Source: Capillidium heterosporum (Eukaryota > Entomophthoromycota > Entomophthoromycetes > Entomophthorales > Capillidiaceae). Taken from it: 63,579 nucleotides of DNA. Every line of letters starts with the position of its first letter. The first letter of the stretch is position 1. The stretch is from positions 1-63,579 of the forward strand of contig WBMQ01000023.1 of NCBI GenBank assembly GCA_016630905.1. The letters are read 5' to 3'. The notes below the pieces were generated by a model, which saw only the letters and a list, made by a program, of their open reading frames with translations, searched no databases and was not told the DNA's origin. This document shows, one piece after another, positions 45,186-57,748 of this stretch. Made by a program: the position numbers and the translations under genes.

Positions 45186-47783
45186 ATGGTGGAAAAGATA
45201 CCACTCGATAACTCTCTTAATGCATTCGCAACCACTTTAGCTATCAATTTTGTTATCGGTCTTGCCATATTTGTTACATTTAGTTTATTAAGATCTAGAG
45301 AGAAGGACATTTACTTGCCGAAAACCTACATGGTTTCGGAAGGGTAAAATTAAAACTATATTTTATATTTATTTTTTTAGAAAACGTCCATTGAAACCTC
45401 CTGAAGACTTATTCGGATGGGTCTTAACTACCATTCGTATACCAGACAAAGCTTTACTCAAGGTGGCCGGGTTAGATGCGTTTATGTTCATAAGGTTTTT
45501 AAAGCAGAGCTTTCTTCTATTCTTATGTTTCAGCGTACTAACTCTAATTGTCTTAATACCATTGAATGTGCTGGGTGGTAAGAAGCAGGGCTTAGATGCT
45601 TTGACTATGGGTAATATCGAAGAGGAAAACTTGATTGGATCTGGGCACATATCGTCTTTATGGTGTTGCTGACTGGTATAGTTGTCACTTCTCTATACAA
45701 ATCAGTTATCGAATATGCTGAACTGAAGCAAGACTGTCTACTCGACCCCGAACATAGCACTACGGCACGGGCCCGAACTCTGCTTATCGCTTCGATTCCA
45801 AACAGCTTGAACCACACCGAGACGCTTAAGGAGCTGTTCGATATATTCCCAGGCGGCGTCAAGTATGTCTCCGTCAACGTCAATGTCGGAAACCTCTCCG
45901 ACCTGGTTCAAAAGCGTGACGATTTACACTACAAGCTAGAGCAGGCTTTAACCAACTTTATCGTTAGCAACGTCAAGGTGTACAACAAACAGGGTGGTAG
46001 CCAGCCATTCGATCCATCCAACCCGCTGTCAGCCAGACCCACCCACCGCTTAGGATTCTTTGGAGAGAGGGTCGACTCGATAGACTACTATCACCGCCAA
46101 ATCCTCGAGCTGAATGCAAAGATAATGGGCATACGGGAGCGCCGTGATAACATGGAGACCCAAGAATCAGCGTTTATCCTTTTCAACACCCAGATCGGAG
46201 CCCACATAGCTGCACAGACATTGATTAGCAACCACGCCCTACACATGACTCCACGCTATACAGAGACCGATCCCGACGAGGTTATATGGAGCAACCTGAA
46301 CTTCTCACCCACCGAGCTAATGGTGCGCGGCTTTATCGGCACCACCATTGCCACCGCAATGGCCATCCTGTGGTTCGTACCGGTTGCCTTTGTATCTTCG
46401 ATATCCAAAATCGAGAAGCTGGTGGCCTTCTTCAATGAAAAAGGCTTCCCCGACGTGGGTAAAGCTTTGAGCGACTTTTTGAAATGGAGCCCCTTCCTGA
46501 CCTCGCTGATCCAAGGTATGCTGCCAGTTGTCCTACTGTCGATCCTAACCTCCCTCGTACCTGTCATCTTCACCCTCCTTTCCAAGTTCCAAGGCTACCC
46601 GAGACTTGGTGATGTCCAGCTATCGGTCATGTCCAAGTACTTTTGGTTCTTGATATTCACAGTGCTGTTGGCGTCTACATTGGGCTCTTCAATTACCGAT
46701 CTTATGGGCCAACTAGAAAAGATAAAAGATGACTTTAAATATCTCTTCATAACTATCGGCTCCACACTCCCTACTGCCTCGTCCATCTTCATCAATCTTG
46801 TACTGCTGAAGTCACTTATGGGCTCGTCACAGGAGATTTTACAGGCCACCAATCTAGTGAAGCGTCGGCTGATGGTATGGTTATTCACCACTAGCCCCAG
46901 GAAGAAATTAGATTTTGTTACCATGCCTGAAATCCAATGGGGGATCCTTTGGCCTCAACAAACTTTTGTTTTCGCAATCGGTACGGTTTACGCTATAATT
47001 GCACCCTTCTCTAATATTTTCATCGCACTGTACTTTTTACTATTTTACATCGTATACCGATACCAGATGCTTTACGTCTACCAAACTGAGAAAAACCAGC
47101 TTACTGGAATGTTCTTCATACAGGCAGTCTCTCAGGTATTCGTTGGGATCTACCTGTCTCATATCACTTTTATTGGTATTATGTTGACTCAAAAAGCCTA
47201 TTGCAAGCTAGTAGTTTCTCTAGTTACGTTTATTGCGACTATAATCTCCCATAGCATATTAGCTGGAAAGTACGAAAAACTGGTCCTTTACCTCCCAATC
47301 CACAAAGTAGTCAAAGACATGATCTCCCACCAAGGTGATGAAAGCCCCTATATCAAAGTCAATTCGCTGAACTCAACACAGGCCGAGTTTATCTCTACGA
47401 TTCAGTCATCCTCAAACAATCTACTAGATTACGAACTATCGACAACTAAAGAGTTTACCCAGATCTACGACCCTGAATCTTGTGAGATGGTGGATGTACC
47501 TGCCCAACTTCTCAACAACCGCTCCCTAGATTATATGTTCTCCAACCCGATGTTGGTGAACCCACAGCCCAAGATCTGGGTTCCTCGCGACAGCTTAGGT
47601 ATCTATGACCAAGAAGTTGAAGGACTTAACGATATCACGCGCCTGTACAGCCAGAATTCTGGTCGAGTTGAGTACGGTACCTTCAGTAGAGTGCGATTGG
47701 CTTCCATCACCGACAATGGGGCTATCGTTAATGCTCAAGGTAAGATCAAATTGTCCAAATTTAGTATGCCCGAAATTTCTTAA
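45186..47783 (+). CDS. CSC1/OSCA/TMEM63-type channel (copy 1), carries one frameshift
   Basis: Exon 1 (45186-45343) and exon 2 (from 45381) are joined by a short GT...AG intron at the same place as in both paralogs. The first helix is NFVIGLAIFVTFSLLRSREK (late-exocytosis N-terminus). A cytosolic domain with DCLLDPEHSTTARARTLLIA (PHM7_cyt type) and a long multi-helix region (RSN1_7TM/DUF221) with YFLLFYIVYRYQMLYVYQTE follow. The family forms osmo- or mechanosensitive Ca2+-permeable channels. One base is missing near 45629 relative to copy 3 (GAGGAAAACTTG against GAGGAAAAGCTC), so the frame breaks at about residue 137; it reopens by 45660 and stays open to 47783. This is either a sequence error or a recent null allele. 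Confidence 0.8.
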
Positions 47784-48838
47784 CTAGATGCCAATTTGAT
47801 GATAGCGTCTTTATATATATAAACTAATATTCTAATAAATTCTGATTGTGGTTGATATATAGCTCTCAAATGATATTTTGGACATTTCTTTATAAACTGA
47901 GATGTACTTCATTTCCGACATTGTTGGTAGATATCTATAATAAAACTCGAATTTTTGGATCCATCATCACTTACTATTTACATACACAATAAATGGAAAT
48001 TTTGATATTGTTATGCCTCGTAAGATTAAAATGGAATGCAGTATACAGTGTTATGACATGCCAAAATTTGACCATAGAAGCATGTTTCTGTGAATGGTTT
48101 AGGGATTTTTATATAAGAATTGATTGTATGTGTACTTAGTTCTCGTGGTATGATTCGCTTTTATAGAATTTGAGATTAACGAAGATGGTTACCCAAATTC
48201 AAAATATTGCGAGTTAAAGAGGGCTTTTAATTTTCAACTCCAATAGTAGTATATTTAAAAATCCTTGAATTTTAAGTTGCGATATATAGAATATATTTCA
48301 AAATAGTTGCCAATTTCTAAATAAACAATCTGCCTTTCAATTGAATATATCAAAATATATATCTGTTCTTAGGGTAGACCAACAAACTATGTTGGAATTC
48401 CTCTACTTATCAACTCCAAATAGCTTATTAGAACTAAATTAAACTGAAATTTTAATTTGTTACAATTTTATTAATTAGACGCCATTTGCCAAACACTTAT
48501 ATCCCAAGCTTTTTAAATCTATAACCTAAAGTGTCAATAACTTTATTCCAAATTAATGGAGTCGTCCATATAAAAGTAATTGAATCCAAGTATAAGTATT
48601 ATGCACACCTATTCATATAATTTCGAACACAGTTCAAACATTTCTAAATAAATTCGTCAACATACTTATTGCGAATTAATGTTTTCATTTCCCCTCACAA
48701 ATTTAGCGTGTTCATTAGACACAAGCCAGCTAGCTTTCCTATTCTGTAAACATGACGTTCATCACAGCTTTTAGGCTATTCTACGACAACAGCCATATGT
48801 TACGATTCAACAGCTCTCAAAGTGCATAAATTTTACTA
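47784..48838. other. Intergenic between two channel paralogs
   Basis: AT-rich, with no supported gene and no visible remnant of a further paralog. Confidence 0.45.
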
Positions 48839-51376
48839 ATGGTGGACCAGATACCAACAACCGACAATTCCCTTGCTGCATTGGGATCAACTTTAGGAGT
48901 GAACGTAGCTAGTGGCTTGACAATATTTGTGGTGTTCAGTTTACTCCGTTCTAGGGAGAAAAATGTGTACTTACCCAAGACTTATATGGTTGCTGAAGGG
49001 TAAGTTTATCAGTCATCAATTTTCTCACTTCCTTAGGAAACGACCACTAAAGCCTCCTAAGGGATTGTTTGGGTGGGTCGTAACCACAGTTCGTACATCT
49101 GACGAAACTTTACTCAAGGTGGCCGGACTGGATGCCTTCATGTTTGTACGATTTTTGAAACTGAGTTTGGTTTTGTTTGCTAGCTTCACCGTACTTACTA
49201 CATCCATCTTACTACCACTCAATATATTAGGTGAAAACAGTCAACAGGGCTTGAGCGCATTGACTATGGGTAACATCTCCAAGGGAAAGATTGACTGGAC
49301 GTGGGCCCACATTTTCTTCATGGTAGTAGTTACCTGCATTATCGTCACCTCCCTGTACAGGGCGGTTATTGAATACGCTGAACTTAAGCATGATTGCCTG
49401 CTCGACCCTGAGCATAGCGTTACAGCACGAGCAAGAACCCTACTTGTCTCCTCAATCCCAAAGCATTTAAACAACAAAGAGAAACTCAAGCAGATGTTCG
49501 ATATATTTCCTGGAGGTGTAAAGTACGTTTCAGTCAATGTGAATGTTGATGACCTCCCTGACTTAGTTCAAAAGCGTGACGATCTACACTACAGTTTAGA
49601 AAAGGTATTGACCAAATTTATTGTCGATAACGTAAAGGCGTATAAGCGACGAGGTAGTAACCAACCTTTCGATATTTCGAATCCACTATCTGCCCGGCCT
49701 AGACATCGACTAGGATTAGTAGGGATTGAAGTCGATTCCATTAACCATTACCACCGCCAGGTCCTAGAAATGAATGCAAGGATTATGGGTATACGTGGGC
49801 GCCATGATGATATGAAGATACAAGACTCGGCTTTCATCCTTTTTAATACGCAGATCGGAGCTCATGTCGCCGCTCAAACTATTATAAGTAATAGTGCTCT
49901 GCATATGACTTCACGCTACATCGTGACGAACCCCGAAGAGATTATCTGGAACAACTTGAGCTTTTCATCAATCCAATTAATCGCACGTAGTATAATCAGC
50001 ACTGCCATAACGGTTGGTATGTGTGTTCTCTGGTTCGCACCGGTGACAGCTGTATCTTCAGTATCCAAGTTGGACAAATTGACCGATCTCTTCAAAAACT
50101 CCCAGTTCTCGTATGTAGCTACTTCGTTGAAGAAACTGATCGACTTCAATAATTTTCTGACGTCGTTGATCCAAGGTCTACTGCCGGCGTTTCTACTCTC
50201 CATACTGACGTCGCAACTACCAGCTATCTTCACCATGCTTTCAACATTTCAAGGGTACCCAAGGGAATGTGATGTCCAGCTATCGGTTATGTCAAAATAC
50301 TTTCGATTTCTGATTTTCACAGTGCTGCTGGCCTCTACATTTGGCTCAACGTTGACCGAACTTTTCACTAAATTGGAAACAGTACAAACTAATCCTGATG
50401 AGCTATTTGTAATCATAGAATCTACACTTTCTACCGCCTCTACCATTTTTATAAACTATGTGCTATTGAAATCGCTAATGGGATCATCTAAAGAGATCTT
50501 GCAGGCCACAAATTTGGTAAAGCATCGATTCAAAATGTGGTTACTGACGACAAGCCCTAGAAATAAACTGGATGTCATATCCATGCCCAATATCGATTGG
50601 GGGATGCTATGGCCCGAACACATCTTGGTATTTGCCATTGGTATTATATACGCCATAATATCACCTTTTTCCAACATCTTCATAACCTTGTACTTCTTGC
50701 TGTTCTATATCGTGTATAGATATCAAGTATTGTATGTATACCAGACCGAAAAAAATCGATCAACCGGGATCTTCTTCCTTAGAGCAGTATCTCAGATATT
50801 CATCAGTGTCTATTTACTGCAAATAACATTCATTGGCATAATGCTAGCGCAACAAGAGTATTACAAACTAGCAGCATCCCTACTTACCTTAGCTTCGACC
50901 GCCATTTCCCATCACCTATTAATCAGTAAGTATGAAAAGCTGGTCTTGTACCTACCCATCAGTAAGGTTATACAAGATCATCCCAGGATGCAGGTAAGTT
51001 TGCACAACCCAACTCAAGCTGAAATTACTCCGATGGTTCAACCATCGTCAATAATACTACCAGACTTCGAATCGACTCACGCTTTCGATGTCCTAAGTGA
51101 ATCTCCTGAGACTCATTCCATGGATGAGATATTCTCTCACCCATCTCTAATCAACCCGCAGCCCGATCTGTGGGTTCCCAGTGATAGCCTAGGGATCTAC
51201 GACCAGGAGGTTGAACGGCTCAACGATATTCCCGCCAGTTTTGTATTGATTATTATCAGCATACAGGCTGTGAAAACAGCAGGTGTAGAATGATGAACAT
51301 CACCGATAATGGTGCTATTGTTGACGATTACGGTGTCATTCGATTGTCCAAGTTTACCATGCCTGAATGTACCTAA
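48839..51376 (+). CDS. CSC1/OSCA/TMEM63-type channel (copy 2), altered C-terminus
   Basis: Exons 48839-48999 and 49037 onward give an 805-aa protein ending at 51293, collinear with copies 1 and 3. It has the N-terminal helix, TYMVAEG at the splice junction, DCLLDPEHSVTARARTLLVS, and the multi-helix core with YFLLFYIVYRYQVLYVYQTE. Relative to both paralogs one base is missing near 51229 (GATATTCCCGCC). Ignoring that loss, the reading continues as RQFCIDYYQHTGC to NITDNGAIVD and RLSKFTMPECT, with the TAA at 51374-51376, as in the paralogs. The frameshift replaces only the last cytosolic residues, so the channel may still work. This copy is the most diverged of the three at DNA level. Confidence 0.85.
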
Positions 51377-51688
51377 ATATCCTTTTTGACTTTCTGTTGA
51401 CGTTTCTATATATGGCGTCATGACCTTAGTGGCATTCTATATCTTATCTAATATATAAAATCAGCACCTAATTTATTAATTTAGGAAAATTACAAATCTA
51501 ATGCACACATATCAAAATAGAAGCAGTGTATACGCTTACCTTTAGTAAAATTTGTAAGATGCTATTATTAAAATAACAAAATATAATTATAAACGTTCTA
51601 TACTACAATACTCTTTTTACAATCCATAAACATATAACTCTTTAAAGTTAAAGCACATGAATACGTATGAAAAAACCATATCAATTAT
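51377..51688. other. Short intergenic region between convergent genes
   Basis: Nothing recognised; it contains the 3' ends of the plus-strand channel gene and the minus-strand receptor gene. Confidence 0.5.
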
Positions 51689-52892
51689 TTAATAGATTTT
51701 TGTCCCATTAACTTTCTCCCAAGCCGATAGCTTTTGACCTTCAGATCGAACATGTAAGTTTTCATGTGATTCTAATTCGACTATTATGTTAAACATATTT
51801 TTGTAAGATGGTACCTCCAACAACTGCAACTCCTCCTTGATGCGCGTAAAGAATCCTTCTTTTTAGGCCTTTAAGAACATCTTTCAAAGCCAAATGTAAA
51901 GTGGGATCCAAAAAGAATGCTATACAGTTAAACGTGCCAATGGCCTCTAAAAACATTAATAAAAGTTTCAAGTGATACTTGTACCAAATCCGACAGCAGC
52001 CCAGAAAATAATGTTATAGTTGGGATTCCCAGATACTGTCAAAATATTGTGGACTATGGATCCGGATAAGCATACTATACAAAATATTGGATAAAGGGAT
52101 CTGCATATAGTTAATAATTATTGGATACAATAATCCTTACATCCTAAAAATGAGCTTCCGCAAAAACTTCTTGAGCTCAGCGCGTTTCATCTCCGATTGA
52201 GTTGCTGGTAAGCCACCGCTGTTTTCCAAGGCTCTTATACCGACATTGAGCCTAACAGCTACTAGCACTGATACAATCAAGCAACAAAAAACAGTAATCA
52301 TCATCGGTACGGCAACCAATAAAAAGTTTAACAGCTTGGCATTCGGATTCTCACTTTTGAAACCGCATACTCCAGTGAAGTCGGTACCATAAAGGTTCAA
52401 AGCTAGATTGTGCTAAGTACTAGTCAAATGTAAATATACCTAAAGGTGGGGTACAGGTGATGAGACCAATTATAGGCGGTAGCATCCAGTAATAAACCTC
52501 CCATCTAGAATTAAAAGGCTTCTTCATGATGAAGACTAGATAAAGATTCGCGACGATGGCAATATTTAAATAGCAATAAACCTGTAACCCAAAGGCCCTC
52601 CAGAACCCTACCAAGGTGCAGATTGCCGGTGGTGGATCTGATTGCACAAATAATGAAATCAGGTGGTTCACTACATCAACAAGAGCTACTCCAGTTTGGA
52701 GGCGTAGGCTAAGTCGATTAACTAATTTTTTATTAAAGTAAACTACAAGGTTTTAAGTTATGATTGTAACAGAGAATATTTACATAAGGTGGACATGAGA
52801 GTTACCGAGAAGGTTGCTAGGCAAAGACTGATAATTTGAACTTTTGGAGCCACTTCCCGGAGTAGCTGCAAAGTTGGGGGTAGTTCAGACAT
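51689..52892 (-). CDS. Seven-transmembrane receptor-like protein F (six exons)
   Basis: Minus-strand exons 52892-52784, 52742-52440, 52402-52141, 52100-51985, 51946-51815 and 51780-51689 join in frame to 337 aa, with the family's intron positions. Exon 2 carries KKLVNRLSLRLQTGVALVDV, GFWRAFGLQVYCYLNI and TPPLG. After CGFKSENPNAK comes segment 5, then a third loop of the RAELKKFLRKLIFRM type, segment 6 (GSIVHNILT) and segment 7 (AIGTFNCIAFFLDPT). The tail ends in WEKVNGTKIY. No lesion was found. It shares the seven-helix receptor plan and presumably couples to a G protein; ligand unknown. It is convergent with the channel gene upstream and in the same orientation as receptor relic G. Confidence 0.83.
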
Positions 52893-54211
52893 TTGGACGC
52901 TTTTTACTTTTTAATAATGTATTGAATTTTTATGGGATTCGGACTCTGACTATTACGGTAGTTTATATACTCCAGAACTACCACTAAGTATAGGTGGTAT
53001 TGAAAATATTTTTATTTCCAAGGCAAATTAATGGGTAAATTTTGGTACCCGCACATCCATAAAACGTCGTATACGTTCAAGTTCTAGCTCTAGAGTATAA
53101 TAGAATTCTACAACCTTCTAATTATATAAAAATAGTTTACACTAAAAAATTCTTAATAGATATTTGAGAATATAATAGTTATACATGTTAGTTGTTTCTA
53201 AAACTGTTCTACTTATTACTACCTCTCCATTTCAATCTATATTAGCCCTAACTTGGCTGTGTTGGAATCATTAGTTTTTGGTAGCTTTATTAGAGGTATG
53301 AGTAAATGACAATTCTTACTATATATAGATTTAGTTGGATAAAACTTGAACTGAAGCTGTCATTATCAATATACCCATGTATGGGTGGATATGAATGCGC
53401 ATATATTTTCTCGGTAATTTCAAGAGATTTAGCTATAGACGATGAAACTAATATTTTTTGGTTCTTGGTGGAAATCGGGACCAAAGGGTTTCATTCCAAG
53501 GAAAATTAGACCGATCACATTTTAAGGTATTGAAACTGATGATATAGTTGATACCGTAAAAGCCATAATAGAATTGTTTTCATTGATATCCACATAAAGC
53601 AGCATTAAGATCAATAGGCATACAAGCTTTCTAATACCAATAGGTTGTCATTACCAGCTGGTTATCTATCAAATAGTTTAATAGATGTACTGTCTCTATA
53701 GATACTGGCATTCGATAATATTTCTAACACCACTTGGAATCTAATTTTCTATGCTATAGATGATTCATATAGATCGGAAAAATCCAGATGTTATTATCGG
53801 TGTGTAAACTTTGGTAATGAGTTCATCTGAAAAGCTTATAAATTAAAATTTATATATTGGTTCTAAGGTTTTTAGGTACCCTAAACCAGATCTAGAAATC
53901 TATGCAATTTTCATAAGATCCTATATCTAAGTAAGCTATTATTAATTTAATTTGATATACTAGCAAGAAAATTAAATGGCTGTCGGTATAGTTTATAGAT
54001 AGATATTAGTTTTGGAATTGCCTTTGTTACTTGAAATTAATATGAAGCGATATAAATGATAAGCCCAAAATTGAGCCAACTTTAGTAGAAAGAGCCTACT
54101 AGATTTGGTTCATAATTCCTTACTTTGGCTTCAAATTTGTGGTTTATATAAAAGTGAAACCTAATGAAATTGCAAATTTATCTATAAAAATGAGCAACCT
54201 TAATCAACATA
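52893..54211. other. Intergenic between two receptor loci
   Basis: AT-rich, nothing recognised. Overlapping frames near 53290-53509 on both strands look like chance. Confidence 0.45.
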
Positions 54212-55546
54212 CTATAGAATACATTTAAAAATGGGAGATAAACAAATGAGTATATCAAAACACTGCGTTGTATAATATACTAGCTTAGCTAGCCAATCAT
54301 TTATTGAAATTTTAAAAATATACATCCAACTACAGTAACTGGTACCGTCGACCAAAGCTTCATGAGTCAAGTTGGGGTCTTTGTGATCAGACTTGCTGAT
54401 CTCACCAATTTCAACTAAAAATAAAATCTATTAGAACAATATCTACATGAAATAGACTTACTATCGTAGTTTTGAATTTCCATTTGTTGGACACCGTGGT
54501 GAACCCACTTTCTATATAGCGATCTGAAAGCTAACTGGAAGGTAGGATCCAGTAGGAGGGCGATAAAGTTGAAGATGCCCAACGATTCTATGGCTAAAGT
54601 TAGTTTCCAAGATGGAAAATAAAAGCTACCAGCTGAGACAGAGGCCCAAAAATGAGGGGGATAAGGTTATATCCGAACATGGCAAAAATGTTGTGAACGA
54701 TGGAAACCGGTCAAACAAATATACAGAAGATGGGATACAAGAGCTAAGGGCCGTAATCAGTAAGGAATTCCATTTTGAAAAAACCTACATTCTAAAAATC
54801 AACTTCTTGATAAACTTCTGCTGTTTGGAGTCGGTACTAGTGGCATTTCCGTTGGTAGAGTAGAATGTGGAGGCGACTGAATCCAAGTTGCGGTACAACT
54901 TGGTAATTACCAATACGGCAATTATGAGACAGTATACTTCCGTAACCAACATAGGCAAAGCAATGAGACCGAAACTCAAATACTTGCTGTCGTTATTCTC
55001 CTCCTTGAACCCACAAAGACCAGTCATGTTTTTACCGTAGAGACCAAGTGCTACAGCCAAAAGTTAGTATCCTGCTTTAAGATAGGTCAAGTACCGTAAG
55101 GCGGTATACTGCATATAAGACTAACTTATACAGGGACCACCCAGTAAAGATCTCCCACCTGGATCTAAACGACTTGTTCTTCAAGAAGACTAATTGCAAG
55201 TTCAAAGCAATGGCGATATTCAAGAAGCAATACATCTGCTTGCCAAAGACACGCCAGAAATCCCAATAAAATTGCAGGTAGAACCTTGAGGAGTAGTAGC
55301 CACAAATACCGAAACTAGATGGTTGGTGACATCAACCAAGGCGATTCCAGCTTGTAGGCGTAACTGATACGGTTGACTAGGTTGCGTCTATAAATGACTT
55401 GAAAGAGGTTAATAATGGTAATGGATTTGAGCTTACATAGGATTACCCATCAACAGGACGGAGATGGAAGCTAGGACGAGCGAGATAAGCTTGACAACTA
55501 GGGATACCTCTTGGATAATCTTCATTGCCGCGGGTACCGAAAGCAT
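54212..55546 (-). pseudogene. Receptor-family pseudogene G, close relative of receptor H
   Basis: Exons 55546-55437, 55397-55095, 55050-54789, then about 54745-54630, 54592 onward and a tail to 54212 follow the family plan. Exons 1-2 are very close to those of the head-to-head gene at 57749, but with small indels and few substitutions: +1 at the end of exon 1, -1 in the RISLR motif, +2 before FWRVFG, and -1 before the YYW motif. Exon 4 has further single-base losses. Exon 3 is intact and in its second half has the QQKFIKKLIFRM loop rather than the GDR loop of H. The reading frame is broken repeatedly, so either it is a young pseudogene or the local consensus is poor. Confidence 0.8.
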
Positions 55547-57748
55547 CTTTGTTAAAATTGTAGTGAAATTGTAGTTGCCAAAATTTTAATTAAATCCCAA
55601 CTTTGAGAGTCGAGCCCAAAGGGTTTATATACTTTTCCAAATCCCTTTCGAAAAGTTGTAATTCCAGTATCTTTGATAAAGCTTGTTATACTTATTTATC
55701 GAAAGTTTATAGAGTTGCATGTGTCCTTTACAAAATAAAAAGATTATTTATTCCAAAACTCATCTAACTTGAATGGGAATGCTTTATCCGAATGTTCGGT
55801 TGGGAACAGGTACCGAAACTTTAACCTTGATAAAAAAGAAGGTGCTAATGGAGTATATTGGAGCATGAAGAACCATATTCACAAGTTAGTATAGATAGAT
55901 AGCTGAGTTTCAGTTGTCGATTTGAGGCCAATTACATGGAAACATCGATTACATGTTATAGTGAAGGATGAGCAAAGATGGTTGTCCCAAAAATCTAAAA
56001 ATAAGTAGGTAATTTAACCTACATGCAAGCAACATTTCCTACATTTTGAGGCAAGGGCTTTAGGTTCGGAATCATAGATGAAAACTTGTAATGTAGTGTA
56101 GGGAAAATCCCTTTGAGTATAAAGGAGTCAAAATGAAATGTGTTATAATATATACAGGTATCAAAATACATTTTGATCTATATAGTGGGCCAGCAGCCTC
56201 TTGTATCGCACCCACAAGTTCACATGTATAATTTCGATGTTGGTGGCATCAAAAATACATAAGCTCATTAGATTTGAAATTGATTTGAGAGTAAAGGATA
56301 CATTGTCTTAGAAGGTTGGTAACGTATGCTGATATATTAAGAGATGGGTAGAACAGGATGGAACTTTCAACATCTCAGTTCGCTCAAAAGACCAATACTT
56401 GCATAGGTCGATCAATATGGTGGAGCTTATAGGAGGCGTATGCTTCCGCAAAACATTTTAATTTGTTCTAAATACCTGTCGGAATTGGGATTGTAGGAAA
56501 AGAATATCCTTTGGATTCTAAATCTTACATACGTCTTATACGATTTCTTCCCCTTACCTTATAAATGTGCTTGTATTTAAAGTTTCAGTACTGGTATACA
56601 TCTACATACTGCCCGAAACATTGCTGTAAAAGTTTTTGAATCCTATTCTCCCTTTTCCTTTACTTCCTTTAGTCTCATTCCTTTTCAAATATCAAAAAGC
56701 AGCATTTTACGACTGTTTCATACATTGAGAAAGTGGATATCCATATCGAGGCTAAAAACCTAGACTAAATAGTTCCTTCCAAGAAATGGTGTTTAAAATC
56801 CAAATAACCTAATCCTCGCCCCAAACACCTATAGCTATACAAAAATAGTCTAAGATTTAGTTCTAGCTGCAAAACTTTACATATCAAATTTCACCTAATA
56901 CCGAGAAGTGTTCTTTTAGAATAGCACCTTTTACTAACCAAAGTCGAAACAAGTTATCGGCATAGATGAATAAGTTAAATCTCTACCCTAAATGCCAAAT
57001 ATATTTTGAATGAATAAGAACTTTTACTTTATCTTCGTGAATACCGAGGAGATACTTCGAATTTGGTTAAATTAAATTGTTACGTACCGGGAATATGTAA
57101 ATATTTGTTCTTTATCTTTTCAGTTCTATAACTACAAGTACTTGCATATAGTTTTGAAAAGGTGTTCTACATAGCTTTTTGAAATGTAAGGTTCCAGCAA
57201 TACCTATTGTAAGTATATGTTCAATACAGATAGAGGTGTTTCATATTCGTAGATATATCCTTAATGGAGGTTACTTTCCCTTTCTCTTTCCCTTTTCCTT
57301 CTCTCCTCGAACATCAGATGTTGAGTTCATAGTCTACCCTCCAAACTCCAAATTTCTAAAAATAAAATTGAAAAGCCAATGCACCAACATAAAAATATTT
57401 GATCCTATTACATTTGGCAGTACCTCTATAATTTATCTATCAAAGGGCTTCACATATACCGGTTTAAAGAATAGCATGTACGTCGATAGCTACCAATTTA
57501 GTACCATCTTGACACTCCTGCAATAGATTGAAACACGATACTTTGAAGTCGAATCTGATTTAGACCAAAAGTTCTATACCTCTTGACTAATAGATGAGAT
57601 TTACCTACCTAAGTTATATCGTTCTATCGAACTGAACTCAATTATACTGAAAAATGTATTTAAGGTAGAGCAAGTACCTTCCCAAAACTACAAATTCCCT
57701 ACCCATCGAAAACTCAACTAACCTAAAAACCAACATAATATTTCCAAA
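55547..57748. other. 2.2-kb region between head-to-head receptor genes
   Basis: This holds the divergent promoters of receptors G and H. A 115-codon stretch at 57179-57526 lacks an ATG at its head and has no recognised domain. A pyrimidine-rich patch lies at 57270-57310. Otherwise nothing is recognised. Confidence 0.4.

Noticed and set aside
48927-48990. Starting channel copy 2 at a non-ATG codon at 48927
   Set aside because: An ATG at 48839 with a GT...AG intron (49000-49036) reproduces the N-terminal helix and splice junction found in both paralogs.
57179-57526. 115-codon open stretch
   Set aside because: It does not begin with ATG, no domain was recognised, and no paralog is seen. It lies in the divergent promoter region of two receptors.
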